From Streptomyces paradoxus (GTDB taxonomy: Bacteria; Actinomycetota; Actinomycetes; Streptomycetales; Streptomycetaceae): DNA of 64,000 nt. The stretch covers positions 248,001 to 312,000 of the forward strand of contig NZ_JACHGV010000006.1 in assembly GCF_014202475.1 (NCBI RefSeq). Reading direction: 5' to 3'. Shown in pieces: positions 8,211 to 16,435 of the stretch. The notes beneath the pieces are model-generated. The model ran no database searches and had not been told where the DNA came from. It saw nothing but the letters and a program-made list of their open reading frames with translations. The position numbers were made by a program, and so were the translations under genes. Each line of letters opens with the position of its first letter. Position 1 is the stretch's first letter.

Positions 8211-8819
8211 GTGAGTACTACTGGGCAGAAGACAACCAACCCCAAGCGTCAGGACAGCACGGTCGAAGGAGACCTGCCTCCTCGCGAACGCCTGGTCCGG
8301 GCCGCGTCGCGGCTGTTCTATTACGAGGGAGTACGCGCGATCGGCGTGGAGCGGCTGATCGCCGAGGCCGGGGTGACCAAGGCGACCTTCTACCGGCACT
8401 TCGCCTCCAAGGACGACCTGGTCGTGGCATACCTGCTGACCAAGGACGCCTACTACAAGCAGGTGGCCGAACCGCTGGCCGCCGGGCACCCGCCCGCCGA
8501 AGCGATCGACCTCATCTTCGAGGCGATCGCCGAGCACGCCCGTGAGCGCGGCTTTCGCGGATCGCCGTTCCTGAACGCGTCCGCCGAGTACCCGGACGCC
8601 GACCACCCGGTCCGCGACCTGGTGACGACCCACCGGAACTGGATCCGCACCCTCTTCCAGGACCTGCTCACCCGGCTCGGCCACGCCGACCCTGAGTCGG
8701 CCGCCGGTGCGCTGCTGATGCTGTACGACGGCGCGATGGCCGCCGGCTACCTGGACGACTCCACGGCCGCCTACGAGACCCTGCTGAACGCCGTCCGGCT
8801 GATCCGGTCGGGAAGCTGA
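8211..8819 (+). CDS. TetR family transcriptional regulator
   Basis: 202 residues. The N-terminal helix-turn-helix is VERLIAEAGVTKATFYRHFA (about 48-67), with FYRHF the usual TetR recognition helix end. The C-terminal ligand domain has a TetR_C-like FRGSPFLNASAEYPDADHPV. GTG 8211 is preceded by GGGGAA; an upstream in-frame ATG at 8142 lacks a site. It is divergent from the SDR gene and probably represses it and itself. Confidence 0.85.
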   Translation: MSTTGQKTTNPKRQDSTVEGDLPPRERLVRAASRLFYYEGVRAIGVERLIAEAGVTKATFYRHFASKDDLVVAYLLTKDAYYKQVAEPLAAGHPPAEAIDLIFEAIAEHARERGFRGSPFLNASAEYPDADHPVRDLVTTHRNWIRTLFQDLLTRLGHADPESAAGALLMLYDGAMAAGYLDDSTAAYETLLNAVRLIRSGS

Positions 8820-8999
8820 TCCCGTCGGAGCCGCATGAGGCAGCGGCTCTGTGCGGTGCCCCGGCTGGGCCGGGGCGCGGATTGCTTTCACGGAACCTTT
8901 TGATCTCTCTTCGACGTGCACCGGCGACCTACTGGGAGATCTCCGCCTGGAGGCAGCCCAGCCGGGAAGGTCGGTATAGACCCTTCCTCACGAGGGAGG

Positions 9000-9017
9000 A
9001 AGACCGGTCGTTCTACC
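9000..9017. promoter_or_regulatory. Inverted copy of the 3.8-kb operator-like motif
   Basis: The minus strand reads GGTAGAACGACCGGTCTT, identical over 18 bp to 3802-3819. It lies 180 bp downstream of the TetR gene and faces no clear gene. Confidence 0.4.
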
Positions 9018-9244
9018 AATCGACGATAACCCCCTCGCCGTCCGCGCGCCAACCGACCGACGCGCTTGTGGGATCGCTCACGGGTCGCCGCTGCCCCCGC
9101 AGGGCCTTTCCGGCTCGGCGGCCGAGCCCGCCGGCTCCTTGACCTTCTGGCGCTACCTTCGACCCGTCACAGCAACCGAACCTGTCGCGGCAACGCAGCG
9201 AAGACCGTGCCGCGCAGTGACGAAGCCCGATCCATTCGGGTTTA

Positions 9245-9259
9245 TGTAGATTTTCTACA
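9245..9259. promoter_or_regulatory. TGTAGA-TTT-TCTACA dyad
   Basis: A perfect 6-bp inverted repeat with a 3-nt spacer in an A+T-rich pocket. It looks like an operator without a neighbour gene. Confidence 0.3.
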
Positions 9260-9608
9260 CGCATTCTCAGCCACATGGCCAGGTGAAAGCGCCATGCGTT
9301 CCGGACCGATCGCGCCCGTGTCGACTTACGCATTTCGGCAGGCAGTGGATGTTTCCGGCCGGAACAGCGGCAAGAACCCTGCCCGGATCCACTCGGAGCG
9401 CGCCCGTTCTCTGCCTGCGTCTCCTGCTCTCTGCCCAGTACTCCCGCGCGGCCGGTACGCAACACCCGCCTAGCGACCCACGTCAACCGGCCCCGTCACC
9501 ATGGCAGTTGGCAGTTGGTGCTGTTGCGCACGGCCGACGCACCGGTGGCGGCCAGGTCCGCGACGACTTCAGGAGTGATTGACGTTCCCAGTCCGGGCAC
9601 TTGTCTCA

Positions 9609-9707
9609 GTGAAGTCCGGTCTGTGCCTGGACATGGACCTGGCCACCTCGAAGGTCCAGCTCTGGTCCTGCTGGGGCGGCGACAACCAGAAGTGGAAGAC
9701 CAGCTAG
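9609..9707 (+). pseudogene. Ricin-type beta-trefoil (CBM13) lectin fragment
   Basis: The last ~30 codons before TAG 9705 read SGLCLDMDLATSKVQLWSCW then GGDNQKW, the GxCLDv...vqlwsC...QxW repeat of ricin-B/CBM13 domains. Such domains close many secreted Streptomyces hydrolases. Upstream of 9609 no similarity continues in any frame, so only the 3' end of a lost extracellular enzyme remains. A strong hairpin follows at 9733. Confidence 0.6.
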
Positions 9708-9732
9708 AGGTTTTCCCCGCTGGACACACCCC

Positions 9733-9770
9733 GCAGGCCGGTCGCGGAGGCCAAGGACTGACCGGCCTGC
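9733..9770 (+). terminator. Hairpin after the lectin fragment
   Basis: GCAGGCCGGTC (9733-9743) pairs perfectly with GACCGGCCTGC (9760-9770); 16-nt loop. It fits the original terminator of the lectin-bearing gene. Confidence 0.6.
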
Positions 9771-10128
9771 CCGGGGCGCCCATGCGGCCATCCCCGCCTA
9801 TCGGCTCCGCATACCCCTACCGTGCGGCACCCGGCCGCAGCGTGCACGATGCCGAGCGCACTGCCTTCCTGGAGTCTCACCTGGCAGCCTGCACGCGGGC
9901 CGGCCGCCGCGGCGGCCCGCTCGCTGGCTTGGCCTGGTCACAGTTCTCGGAATCCGCCGAGACCCTGGCCACGAGCGACGGGGAGGGGCCGTTGCGGCCG
10001 CCTGCTGATCGTGGTTTGCGGTCGCGTGGGGACCGGACGGACGCCTTAGCAGGAACCAATTTCTGTTATGGCACCCCCGGCCCAAGGTCTCCCCTTGTAC
10101 CAGGACAAAAATTGAGCGCCGGAAAGGG
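9771..10128. other. Intergenic region upstream of the sigma-CAP gene
   Basis: No gene recognised. The last 90 bp are relatively A+T-rich (around 10048-10115) and probably carry the promoter of the downstream sigma factor. I could not assign -35/-10 boxes with confidence. Confidence 0.3.
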
Positions 10129-11841
10129 ATGTGGACAGGCGTGGCAGCAACTGGGGAACACGATCACGCAGTGGTCGAGGCGGCACGACGAGGCGACCTG
10201 TGGGCGCAGGACGAGCTGGTCAGCACGTATCTGCCGCTGGTGTACAACATCGTAGGCCGGGCGCTGAACGGGCATGCCGACGTCGACGACGTCGTACAGG
10301 AGACCATGCTCCGCGCGCTCGGCGGCCTCAGCTCGCTGCATAACCCGGCCAGCTTCCGGTCCTGGCTGGTGGCCATCACGATGAACCAGATCCGCACCCA
10401 CCGGTACAAGCAGCTGATCGCACCGGCCGGTTCGGATCTGGAGGACGCCTACGACGTGGCCGACCCCGGCGCGGATTTCGTGGACCTGACGATCGTCCGT
10501 CTCGGTCTGGAAGGCCAGCGGCGTGAGGTGGCCGAGGCCACCCGTTGGCTGGAGACCGACGACCGTACGCTGCTGTCGCTGTGGTGGCTCGAGGCCGTGG
10601 GCGAGCTGAGCCGGGCCGAGGTGGCCGCCGCGCTGGAGCTGTCGGCGCAGCACACTGCCGTGCGCGTACAGCGGATGAAGGCGCAGTTGGAGGCCGCCCG
10701 TCTGGTCGTACGCGCGCTCTCCGCGTCCCCGCTGTGCACACGCCTCGACCAAGTGATCGGAAACTGGGACGGCCGCCCGTCGCCGCTTTGGCGCAAGCGC
10801 ATCGCTCGGCACGCACGGGACTGCGCGAACTGCTCGGGCCACCAAGCCGGACTGGTGCCCGCAGAGGGGCTGTTGGTGGGACTCGGCCTCGTGCCCGTGG
10901 CTGCCGCGCTGACCGGTCTCGCAGGGCTGACCGCCCTCGGCGGTGCCGAAACACCCGCCGAGGCCGTGACCTTCGACGCATCCGGACACCAAAGCAGGGG
11001 TGATCTCGCGGCTACGGGAGACCACGCCCACGCAGGCTCCTCCCGCCCCAACATGGGCACGACGTCCGAACCGGGCGCCCCCACCACCGTACTTGCGCCG
11101 GTCCACGGCGTTCGCACGGATGGCCGGCGCAGCCGCCGCGCCCGCAGGCGAATACAGCGGCGTCGTATCACCGGCGTGGCCGCCGCGGCAGCCGTCCTGA
11201 TCACCGGGGGCACGATCGCGAGCCTGACCGCGACGTCGGACGGGGAGGGGACCACGGTGCGGTCCGCGGCCGACTCACAGTCCGCGATCCCCACAGAGCC
11301 CAAGCCCTCTCCCCCGACCGCCTCGGCAATCCCGTCACCTTCGCCCAGCAAGTCCCGCTCGCCCAGGCCCACTCCCACCCGGACCAAGCCCACGCCGGCA
11401 CCGTCGAAACCGAAGGCGGCGTCTCCCGAACCCAAGCCGACCCCCACTCCTCCTCCCGCCGCGGATCCCGTGAACACTCCGGCCGAGCAGGTCTTGGCGA
11501 TCACCAACGCCGAGCGGGCCAAAGCCGGTTGCAGCCCCCTGAAGCTCGACGACCGCCTCGCACGCGCCGCCCAACTCCACAGCGAGGACATGTCGGCCAA
11601 CGGCTACTTCGACCACACCAGCCTGGACGGCCGCAGTTTCGCGGACAGGGCCACCGCCCAGGGGCATCCGTCGCCCGGAGCAGAGAACATCGCCCAAGGG
11701 CAAAGCTCTCCCGAAGCCGTCATGAATGCGTGGATGAACTCGCCGGGCCACCGGGCCAACCTCCTCAACTGCTCCCTGACCACCATGGGCGTCGGCCTGG
11801 CCGACGACGATTGGACCTGGACCCAGGTGTTCGGCTTCTAG
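10129..11841 (+). CDS. ECF-like sigma factor fused through a transmembrane segment to a CAP/SCP domain
   Basis: 570 residues. Sigma region 2 spans about 16-93 (LPLVYNIVGRALN, DVDDVVQETMLRAL, FRSWLVAITMNQIRTHRY). Region 4 is about 145-190 with the helix-turn-helix LSRAEVAAALELSAQHTAVR. A zinc-finger-like HARDCANC follows (228-235), as in anti-sigma factors. A hydrophobic stretch is at 242-271. A very basic stretch (330-346) precedes a clear TM at 348-367, so the C-terminus should be outside. A Pro/Ser/Lys-rich linker (383-445) leads to a CAP/SCP domain (454-570) with LHSEDM, FDHTS, AENIA and SPGHRANLLN. Start ATG 10129 or GTG 10141. The architecture suggests a membrane-tethered sigma factor with an extracellular sensor. 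No separate anti-sigma gene is adjacent. Confidence 0.85.
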   Translation: MWTGVAATGEHDHAVVEAARRGDLWAQDELVSTYLPLVYNIVGRALNGHADVDDVVQETMLRALGGLSSLHNPASFRSWLVAITMNQIRTHRYKQLIAPAGSDLEDAYDVADPGADFVDLTIVRLGLEGQRREVAEATRWLETDDRTLLSLWWLEAVGELSRAEVAAALELSAQHTAVRVQRMKAQLEAARLVVRALSASPLCTRLDQVIGNWDGRPSPLWRKRIARHARDCANCSGHQAGLVPAEGLLVGLGLVPVAAALTGLAGLTALGGAETPAEAVTFDASGHQSRGDLAATGDHAHAGSSRPNMGTTSEPGAPTTVLAPVHGVRTDGRRSRRARRRIQRRRITGVAAAAAVLITGGTIASLTATSDGEGTTVRSAADSQSAIPTEPKPSPPTASAIPSPSPSKSRSPRPTPTRTKPTPAPSKPKAASPEPKPTPTPPPAADPVNTPAEQVLAITNAERAKAGCSPLKLDDRLARAAQLHSEDMSANGYFDHTSLDGRSFADRATAQGHPSPGAENIAQGQSSPEAVMNAWMNSPGHRANLLNCSLTTMGVGLADDDWTWTQVFGF

Positions 11842-12059
11842 CTTGATCTTCAACCTGAGATCGAACGAGGCCCAGGCTCCCTTGGTCGCTCGCCCAGCCG
11901 GACCCCCGGCGTGAACGCTGCAACAGATCGCCGTGCAGGGCTGCTCCACGCTGGCGTGCGAGGCCGATGTGGATCTGCGCGCGGGTGCGTTCGGTGGCGG
12001 CCATGACCAGGACGTGCCGAGTGGGCCGACGGAGGACGGCACCGGACGGCCGACCGGTC
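11842..12059. other. Short intergenic region, no gene recognised
   Basis: About 220 bp between the sigma-CAP gene and the convergent GntR gene. A minus-strand stretch starting near 12004 reads MAATERTRAQIHIGLARQRG, which might be a protein relic, but it runs into the neighbouring gene and I cannot assign it. Confidence 0.3.
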
Positions 12060-12434
12060 CTAGTTCAGCGCCTTTCGCAGGGCGGTCAGGATGGCTTCGT
12101 CGCTGGCGCCCAGAGCGCGGGCGGCCGAAGTGAAGCCCCTTGCCAGCGTGGCGAGTTGGTCCGGATCGGGGTGTGTTGCATCGGACGGCGGCGCCGCGAC
12201 CCGGGAGCCGGCGCCACGGCGGGTGCGGATCAGCTCAGCGGCCTCCAGCTCGCGGTATGCGCGGGCCACGGTCCCCGGCGCCAGGCCCAGGTCGGTGGCG
12301 AGCTGACGCACGGTCGGCAGGCGTTCACCCTCGGCCAGTTGGCTGGTGAGGATCAGGGCGGCGAGCTGGGTGCGGATCTGTTCGTACGGCGGCACCTGGC
12401 TGGTGGTGTCGATGCGGACGGCGAGCGCGGTCAC
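12060..12434 (-). CDS. GntR family regulator, YtrA subfamily
   Basis: 124 residues. A winged helix fills most of the protein: VPPYEQIRTQLAALI, LPTVRQLATDLGLAPGTVAR (about 40-59) and the wing RTRRGAGSRVA. The short tail without a large ligand domain is the YtrA hallmark. GTG 12434 overlaps the TGA of the upstream membrane protein gene (GTGA), so the two are translationally coupled. YtrA regulators usually control the membrane-protein operon they sit in. The long dyad at 13290-13351, 77 bp before the operon start, is the obvious operator candidate. Confidence 0.85.
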   Translation of the reverse strand: MTALAVRIDTTSQVPPYEQIRTQLAALILTSQLAEGERLPTVRQLATDLGLAPGTVARAYRELEAAELIRTRRGAGSRVAAPPSDATHPDPDQLATLARGFTSAARALGASDEAILTALRKALN

Positions 12435-13213
12435 CGTCGGGCCGCCCGGGGTGCCACCACGGTGAACAGGGACCAGGCCAGGGTGAGCAGGGCCAGCAGG
12501 CCAAGGGGGCAGATCGCCAAGGAGGCGACGGAGCCCATCATGCCCCCGCAGTCACTGTCCGCCAGATGGGTGGCGATCATCAGAGCGACGAGCAACAGCA
12601 GGCCCGAGACCAGCACCCCCCAGGCTGCGACGATCGCCCGCGAGCGGTCGCGGCGCTGCTGTTCGCCGCCCGGACGCCGGGCGATACGCCGCAGGGCCCA
12701 GGCGCAGGCGACTGTGCCGATGACGAGCGAGCCGAGGATCTGGCGGCTGGCCAGGATGCCGGGCCAGAGGATGACAGGTGGTTCGGTCCCGTCACAGCCG
12801 CCGTCAGACGCCATCGCCCCGATCACCCGGTCCGCGGCGCCTTGAGTGGCCATGGCATCCCCGATGCCCACCAGCGCGACGAGGAATACCGCCTGGAGGA
12901 GAAGGAGAAGGGTGATACGGGGCGGTACATGGTCCCGCACTCGGCGCGGGGTGAGACTGGCGGTGCGTACCGCCTCCCGGGGACGCGGAGTGAGGGCGTC
13001 GCCGAGCAGGACGCCGCCCACCGTGCACAGGCCGAAGGCGGTGACGAAGCTGACCAGGGGCACGCCGAAGTCGAAGCTGCTGTGGCCGGAATTGGTGATG
13101 TCCATGGTGGCCCACAGCGGTGCTGCGGCGACGCCCACGGCCGGACCGGCCCAGCGGGCGTAGTGATCAGCACGGGCACGGAGGCGGGACTCGGGCCGGT
13201 CGGTGTCGAGCAT
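12431..13213 (-). CDS. Multi-pass membrane protein, coupled to YtrA-type regulator
   Basis: 260 residues with about six hydrophobic segments, including GVPLVSFVTAFGLCTVGGVLL, ITLLLLLQAVFLVALVGIG and LVSGLLLLVALMIATHL. No family recognised. Two cysteine-containing loops (SDGGCDGTEP; DSDCGGMMG) probably face outside. ATG 13213 was chosen over the much longer open frame because sequence upstream reads as a different, broken gene. It is the first gene of a two-gene operon with the GntR regulator. It may be a permease-like partner for an ABC ATPase as in other ytr operons, but no ATPase gene is present. Confidence 0.65.
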   Translation of the reverse strand: MLDTDRPESRLRARADHYARWAGPAVGVAAAPLWATMDITNSGHSSFDFGVPLVSFVTAFGLCTVGGVLLGDALTPRPREAVRTASLTPRRVRDHVPPRITLLLLLQAVFLVALVGIGDAMATQGAADRVIGAMASDGGCDGTEPPVILWPGILASRQILGSLVIGTVACAWALRRIARRPGGEQQRRDRSRAIVAAWGVLVSGLLLLVALMIATHLADSDCGGMMGSVASLAICPLGLLALLTLAWSLFTVVAPRAARR

Positions 13214-13289
13214 ACGGAACCCCAATGAGTGGTGATGGCCGCATGGCTTGCGCCCAGCGGAAGCGGACGCTGCTTGCCGCAAGCCACGT

Positions 13290-13351
13290 TTGTATCGAGT
13301 GGTGAGTACAAGATGCCGTGGATGGAATCTTGTGTCAAACACTCGATACAA
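13290..13351. promoter_or_regulatory. Nested 62-bp dyad upstream of the membrane-protein/YtrA operon
   Basis: Outer arms TTGTATCGAGTG (13290-13301) and CACTCGATACAA (13340-13351) and inner arms ACAAGAT (13308-13314) and ATCTTGT (13327-13333) are all perfect and share the same centre (13320.5). Position and size suit a dimer-of-dimers operator for the YtrA-type regulator. Confidence 0.55.
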
Positions 13352-13699
13352 GGATCGGTTGGCGACGGCTCTCCACCCGATTGAACCGGCCGGTGCGGGC
13401 TGCCTCGGGGGTGTCGAGACGCCGCCTCTTTTCGGCGGTGTACAGGTCGTCGTACCTTCTTGGGCACGGATCTGAGAGCCGCTGACCAGGGGATCCATGA
13501 GCAGCGCCCGGAGCGTGCCGGGTGACAGCCGAGGTGCATCCGGAAGGCTGGGGAGGCACGCGCCGATGGAAGCAAGGTGCTGAAGCCTCACAAGGCGCGG
13601 AATGTTCTGAGGAATCAACCGCAGAGCGGCTGCCGACGCGGCAAGCAAGGGGCCGTCCACATCCTGCCAAAGGCGGCCGGTCAAGGGGGCAGCGGTCAT
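13333..13699 (-). pseudogene. Frameshifted or truncated orphan gene
   Basis: From ATG 13699 a plausible protein starts (MTAAPLTGRLWQDVDGPLLA, then RLIPQNIPRLVRLQHLASIG and DPLVSGSQIRAQE). Near 13455 the sensible reading shifts frame to RYDDLYTAEKRRRLDTPEAA and GRFNRVESRRQPILVSSV, with the stop inside the nested dyad. No family recognised. Low confidence that both parts were one gene. Confidence 0.35.
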
Positions 13700-13770
13700 G
13701 CGCGTCTCCCAGGGCCGGCGGACGATTCTTGATGCAGACGAAGAATTCACAGCGGCCAGTCCCCGGGCCT

Positions 13771-13800
13771 GTGGGCCGCCGCTCCGGGGCGGCGGCCCAC
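13771..13800 (-). terminator. Strong terminator of the arabinofuranosidase gene
   Basis: GTGGGCCGCCGC (13771-13782) pairs perfectly with GCGGCGGCCCAC (13789-13800); 6-nt loop. It begins 12 bp past the minus-strand stop. Confidence 0.75.
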
Positions 13801-13811
13801 GCAGGCGGGTC

Positions 13812-16298
13812 CTACCTCTGCTTGATCCTCAGGAACGTCACGGAGTTCGCCGGGAAGGTGTACGTGAACGTCGGGGCCACGCCCCGGAACGTGGACGTCA
13901 CCGGCGTCACCGGCGTGTCCGTCTCGGTGTTCACGGCGTCCTCGTCGGCGGCCAGCGTGGTCACGCGGGCCGCGGAGGCGACCTTGGCACCACCGAGGTC
14001 GACGGTCGTACGGGCCTCCGCCGACTGTGCGTTGACGACCTTGACGATCAGGTCACCGGTCTTCGCGTCCTTGGTGACGACCTGGCGGAACGGCTCGGCC
14101 GGCTTGTCGTCCTTGAAGCCGCCCCACTCCTTGCCGTCGAGGAAGAGGGTGACCTGGCGGCCGCGGACCTTGATGTCGATGTCGTAGGCGCGGCCGGTCT
14201 CGATCGACCCGGGCTTCGTCATCAGGGTGCCCTTGCCGCCGTCCACGGCCTGCTCGATCGCGGACTGGGTGTTGTTCCAGCCGCCCAGGTTCCACCAGTA
14301 GTAGTTGCCGGTGTCCTTGACGCCGAAGGCTACGAGGAAGCCCTCCTTGCCGGACTTCTTGGTGGCCTTCACATGCAGGTCGTAGTCCTTCCAGGCCGGG
14401 TCGCCCGCCGTGACCATGGTGTTCTCGGCGGCGGTGTCGGTCTGGACGTACTGGCCGTCCTGGATGCTCCAGCTGCCGCGGCCGCTGCTCTGCCACTTGG
14501 AGGCGTCACCGGAGAAGTCGTCGGTCAGCAGGGCCGACCCGTCCGCCGAGGTGACCTTCACGTCGTCGTACGCGGCGCTGGTGGCCCACGTCGACAGGCC
14601 GACGGCGCCGGTGATGGGGCCGCTGACGTTCGGGGTCGTGGTGGCCTTCGACGGGACGACGCGGTCGCCGACGTTGGTCATGAACAGCTTCTGGACCTCG
14701 TAGTTGGCCGAGTTCCAGGAGGCCCGGTTGTTGAACCAGATCATGTCCGGGCGCCACTGCACGTAGTCCTCGTTGGCGAGCAGCGGGGCGTACGAGGCGA
14801 GCTTGACGACGTCCGCGTTGCGCTCCAGGCCGGTCATGAAGGCGGCTTCGGAGAGGCCGTTCTTCCAGGCGTTGCCCTGGGAGGCGTACTCGCCCAGGAA
14901 GACCTTGGGGCCGTTCCGGTCGTAGGAGTCGTAGCGGTCGTTGTTCTGCAGGAACCAGTTCGGGCTGTTGTAGTAGTGCTCGTCGACCATGTCGACCTTG
15001 CCCTCGCGGTTGAGCTGCCAGGCGGTGTCGAAGGTCGTGCCGGCGTCGTCCGGGCCCGAGTTGGAGATGACGGTGATGTCCGGGTACTTCGCCTTGATGG
15101 CCGTCCGGAACCGCTCGAAGCGGGCGAAGAACTCCTTCGGGAGGTTCTCCTCGTTGCCGACCCCGATGTGGGTCAGGTGGAAGGGCTTGGGGTGGCCCAT
15201 CTGCGCGCGCACCTTGCCCCACGTGGAGGTCGCCGGCCCGTTGGCGAACTCGATGAGGTCGAGGGTGTCCTGGATGTGCCGCTTGAGCAGCGCCTCGTCG
15301 TCGGTGGCCCTGTTCTGGCCGCAGCCGGTCACCAGGGCCGGGACGACGGGCAGCGGCATGGCGCCGATGTCCTCGGAGAAGCGGAAGTACTCGTAGTAGC
15401 CGAGACCGTAGCTCTGGTTGTAGCCCCAGAAGTTGGCGTTGGTGGCGCGCTGCTCTACGGGTCCGATGGTGTCCTTCCACTGGTAGCTGCGCTTGCGCTG
15501 CCAGTTCGAGGCCTCGCTGTAGTCCTCCATGGAGCCGGTGTTGACCAGGCAGCCGCCGGGGAAGCGCACGAAGCCGGGCTTCAGGGCGGCGATCTTCTCG
15601 GCGAGGTCCTTGCGCAAGCCGTTCGGCTGGTTCTTGTACGTCTCGCGCGGGAACAGCGACACCTCGTCCAGCGCGGCGGCGTTCGACGAGGCGACGGCGA
15701 GCCGGCCGCGGTTGCTCGTACGGGTCGCCGTGAACGTGGCCTTGTACTTGGCCCAGCCGCCCTTCACGGCGACCTGCCGGGCGGTGGCGAGTGTGCCCGC
15801 GGTGTCCTTCAGCGAGACCGTGAGCGTGGTGCCGCTCGCGGCGCGGGCCCAGACGGAGAAGTCGTACCGCTTGCCCTTGTCGACCCGGATGCCGGTGTTG
15901 TAGCCGGCGTTCGTGACGGACGAGCCGGCGCCCAGGGACAGGTAGTTGCGGTTGCGCTCGTTGAGGCGGCCCGAGTCGTTCACGACCTCGGCCGTGCCGC
16001 CCGCCGTCCACGAGGTCAGGGGCGTGTAGGAGCCGTTGTCGGCGGTGGAGTACTCAAAGGATCGGTTCTGCACGAGCTCGGCGTACAGACCGCCGTCGGC
16101 GGCCCGGTTGATGTCCTCGAAGAAGACGCCGTACATCGTGTCGTCGATCGCGGCACCCTTGGCGGACGGGTCGACGGTGATCGCGTAGTCGGTGACGTCC
16201 TCGGCGTGCGCGGGCGCCGGTACGAGGGCTGCTGCCGTCAGGAGGGCGATGGCCGTGAGACCGACTCTCCATCGGGTACGGGCGGCGGTGCGTGGCAT
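13812..16298 (-). CDS. Secreted GH51 alpha-L-arabinofuranosidase with CBM and LamG-like insert
   Basis: Releases terminal arabinose from arabinoxylan or arabinan outside the cell. 828 residues from ATG 16298 (GGAG at -10). Signal peptide 1-32 ends in PAHA before EDV. A CBM4/9-like domain occupies about 84-216. The catalytic acid/base is in GVGNEEN (Glu383) and the nucleophile in FLGEYAS (Glu470), both at GH51 positions. After the barrel comes a LamG/DUF1080-like module (DDFSGDASKWQSSGRGSWSI onward), then the remaining GH51 beta domain. It is a single gene, ending in a strong hairpin. Secretion and domain set are typical of Streptomyces plant-biomass enzymes. Confidence 0.92.
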   Translation of the reverse strand: MPRTAARTRWRVGLTAIALLTAAALVPAPAHAEDVTDYAITVDPSAKGAAIDDTMYGVFFEDINRAADGGLYAELVQNRSFEYSTADNGSYTPLTSWTAGGTAEVVNDSGRLNERNRNYLSLGAGSSVTNAGYNTGIRVDKGKRYDFSVWARAASGTTLTVSLKDTAGTLATARQVAVKGGWAKYKATFTATRTSNRGRLAVASSNAAALDEVSLFPRETYKNQPNGLRKDLAEKIAALKPGFVRFPGGCLVNTGSMEDYSEASNWQRKRSYQWKDTIGPVEQRATNANFWGYNQSYGLGYYEYFRFSEDIGAMPLPVVPALVTGCGQNRATDDEALLKRHIQDTLDLIEFANGPATSTWGKVRAQMGHPKPFHLTHIGVGNEENLPKEFFARFERFRTAIKAKYPDITVISNSGPDDAGTTFDTAWQLNREGKVDMVDEHYYNSPNWFLQNNDRYDSYDRNGPKVFLGEYASQGNAWKNGLSEAAFMTGLERNADVVKLASYAPLLANEDYVQWRPDMIWFNNRASWNSANYEVQKLFMTNVGDRVVPSKATTTPNVSGPITGAVGLSTWATSAAYDDVKVTSADGSALLTDDFSGDASKWQSSGRGSWSIQDGQYVQTDTAAENTMVTAGDPAWKDYDLHVKATKKSGKEGFLVAFGVKDTGNYYWWNLGGWNNTQSAIEQAVDGGKGTLMTKPGSIETGRAYDIDIKVRGRQVTLFLDGKEWGGFKDDKPAEPFRQVVTKDAKTGDLIVKVVNAQSAEARTTVDLGGAKVASAARVTTLAADEDAVNTETDTPVTPVTSTFRGVAPTFTYTFPANSVTFLRIKQR

Positions 16299-16435
16299 GG
16301 ATACTCCGCGGCTCTCTGGTAGAGGAGTGTTCGAAATATCAGACATTGATCAGCACTTCGAACGGCAAGATAGGGAGGGGGCGGATGCGCGTCAATGGGT
16401 CGTGCAGTAACGCGTGGGACGGAGAGCGGTACCGG

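Larger units (their letters stand above)
8820..9608. other. Decayed intergenic stretch, no gene recognised
   Basis: About 790 bp with no frame that looks protein coding in both composition and sequence. It holds the second copy of the GGTAGAACGACCGGTCTT motif (9000-9017) and an A+T-rich dyad at 9245-9259, both listed separately. The local base composition around 9235-9280 is lower in G+C than its surroundings. Confidence 0.4.

Noticed and set aside
9496..9600. Lanthipeptide-like precursor
   Set aside because: Only one Cys, no ribosome site and no modification genes nearby; kept only as a weak remark.
13698..16322. 874-codon plus-strand open frame
   Set aside because: Antisense shadow of the arabinofuranosidase; Val/Gly/Arg-rich with no domain.
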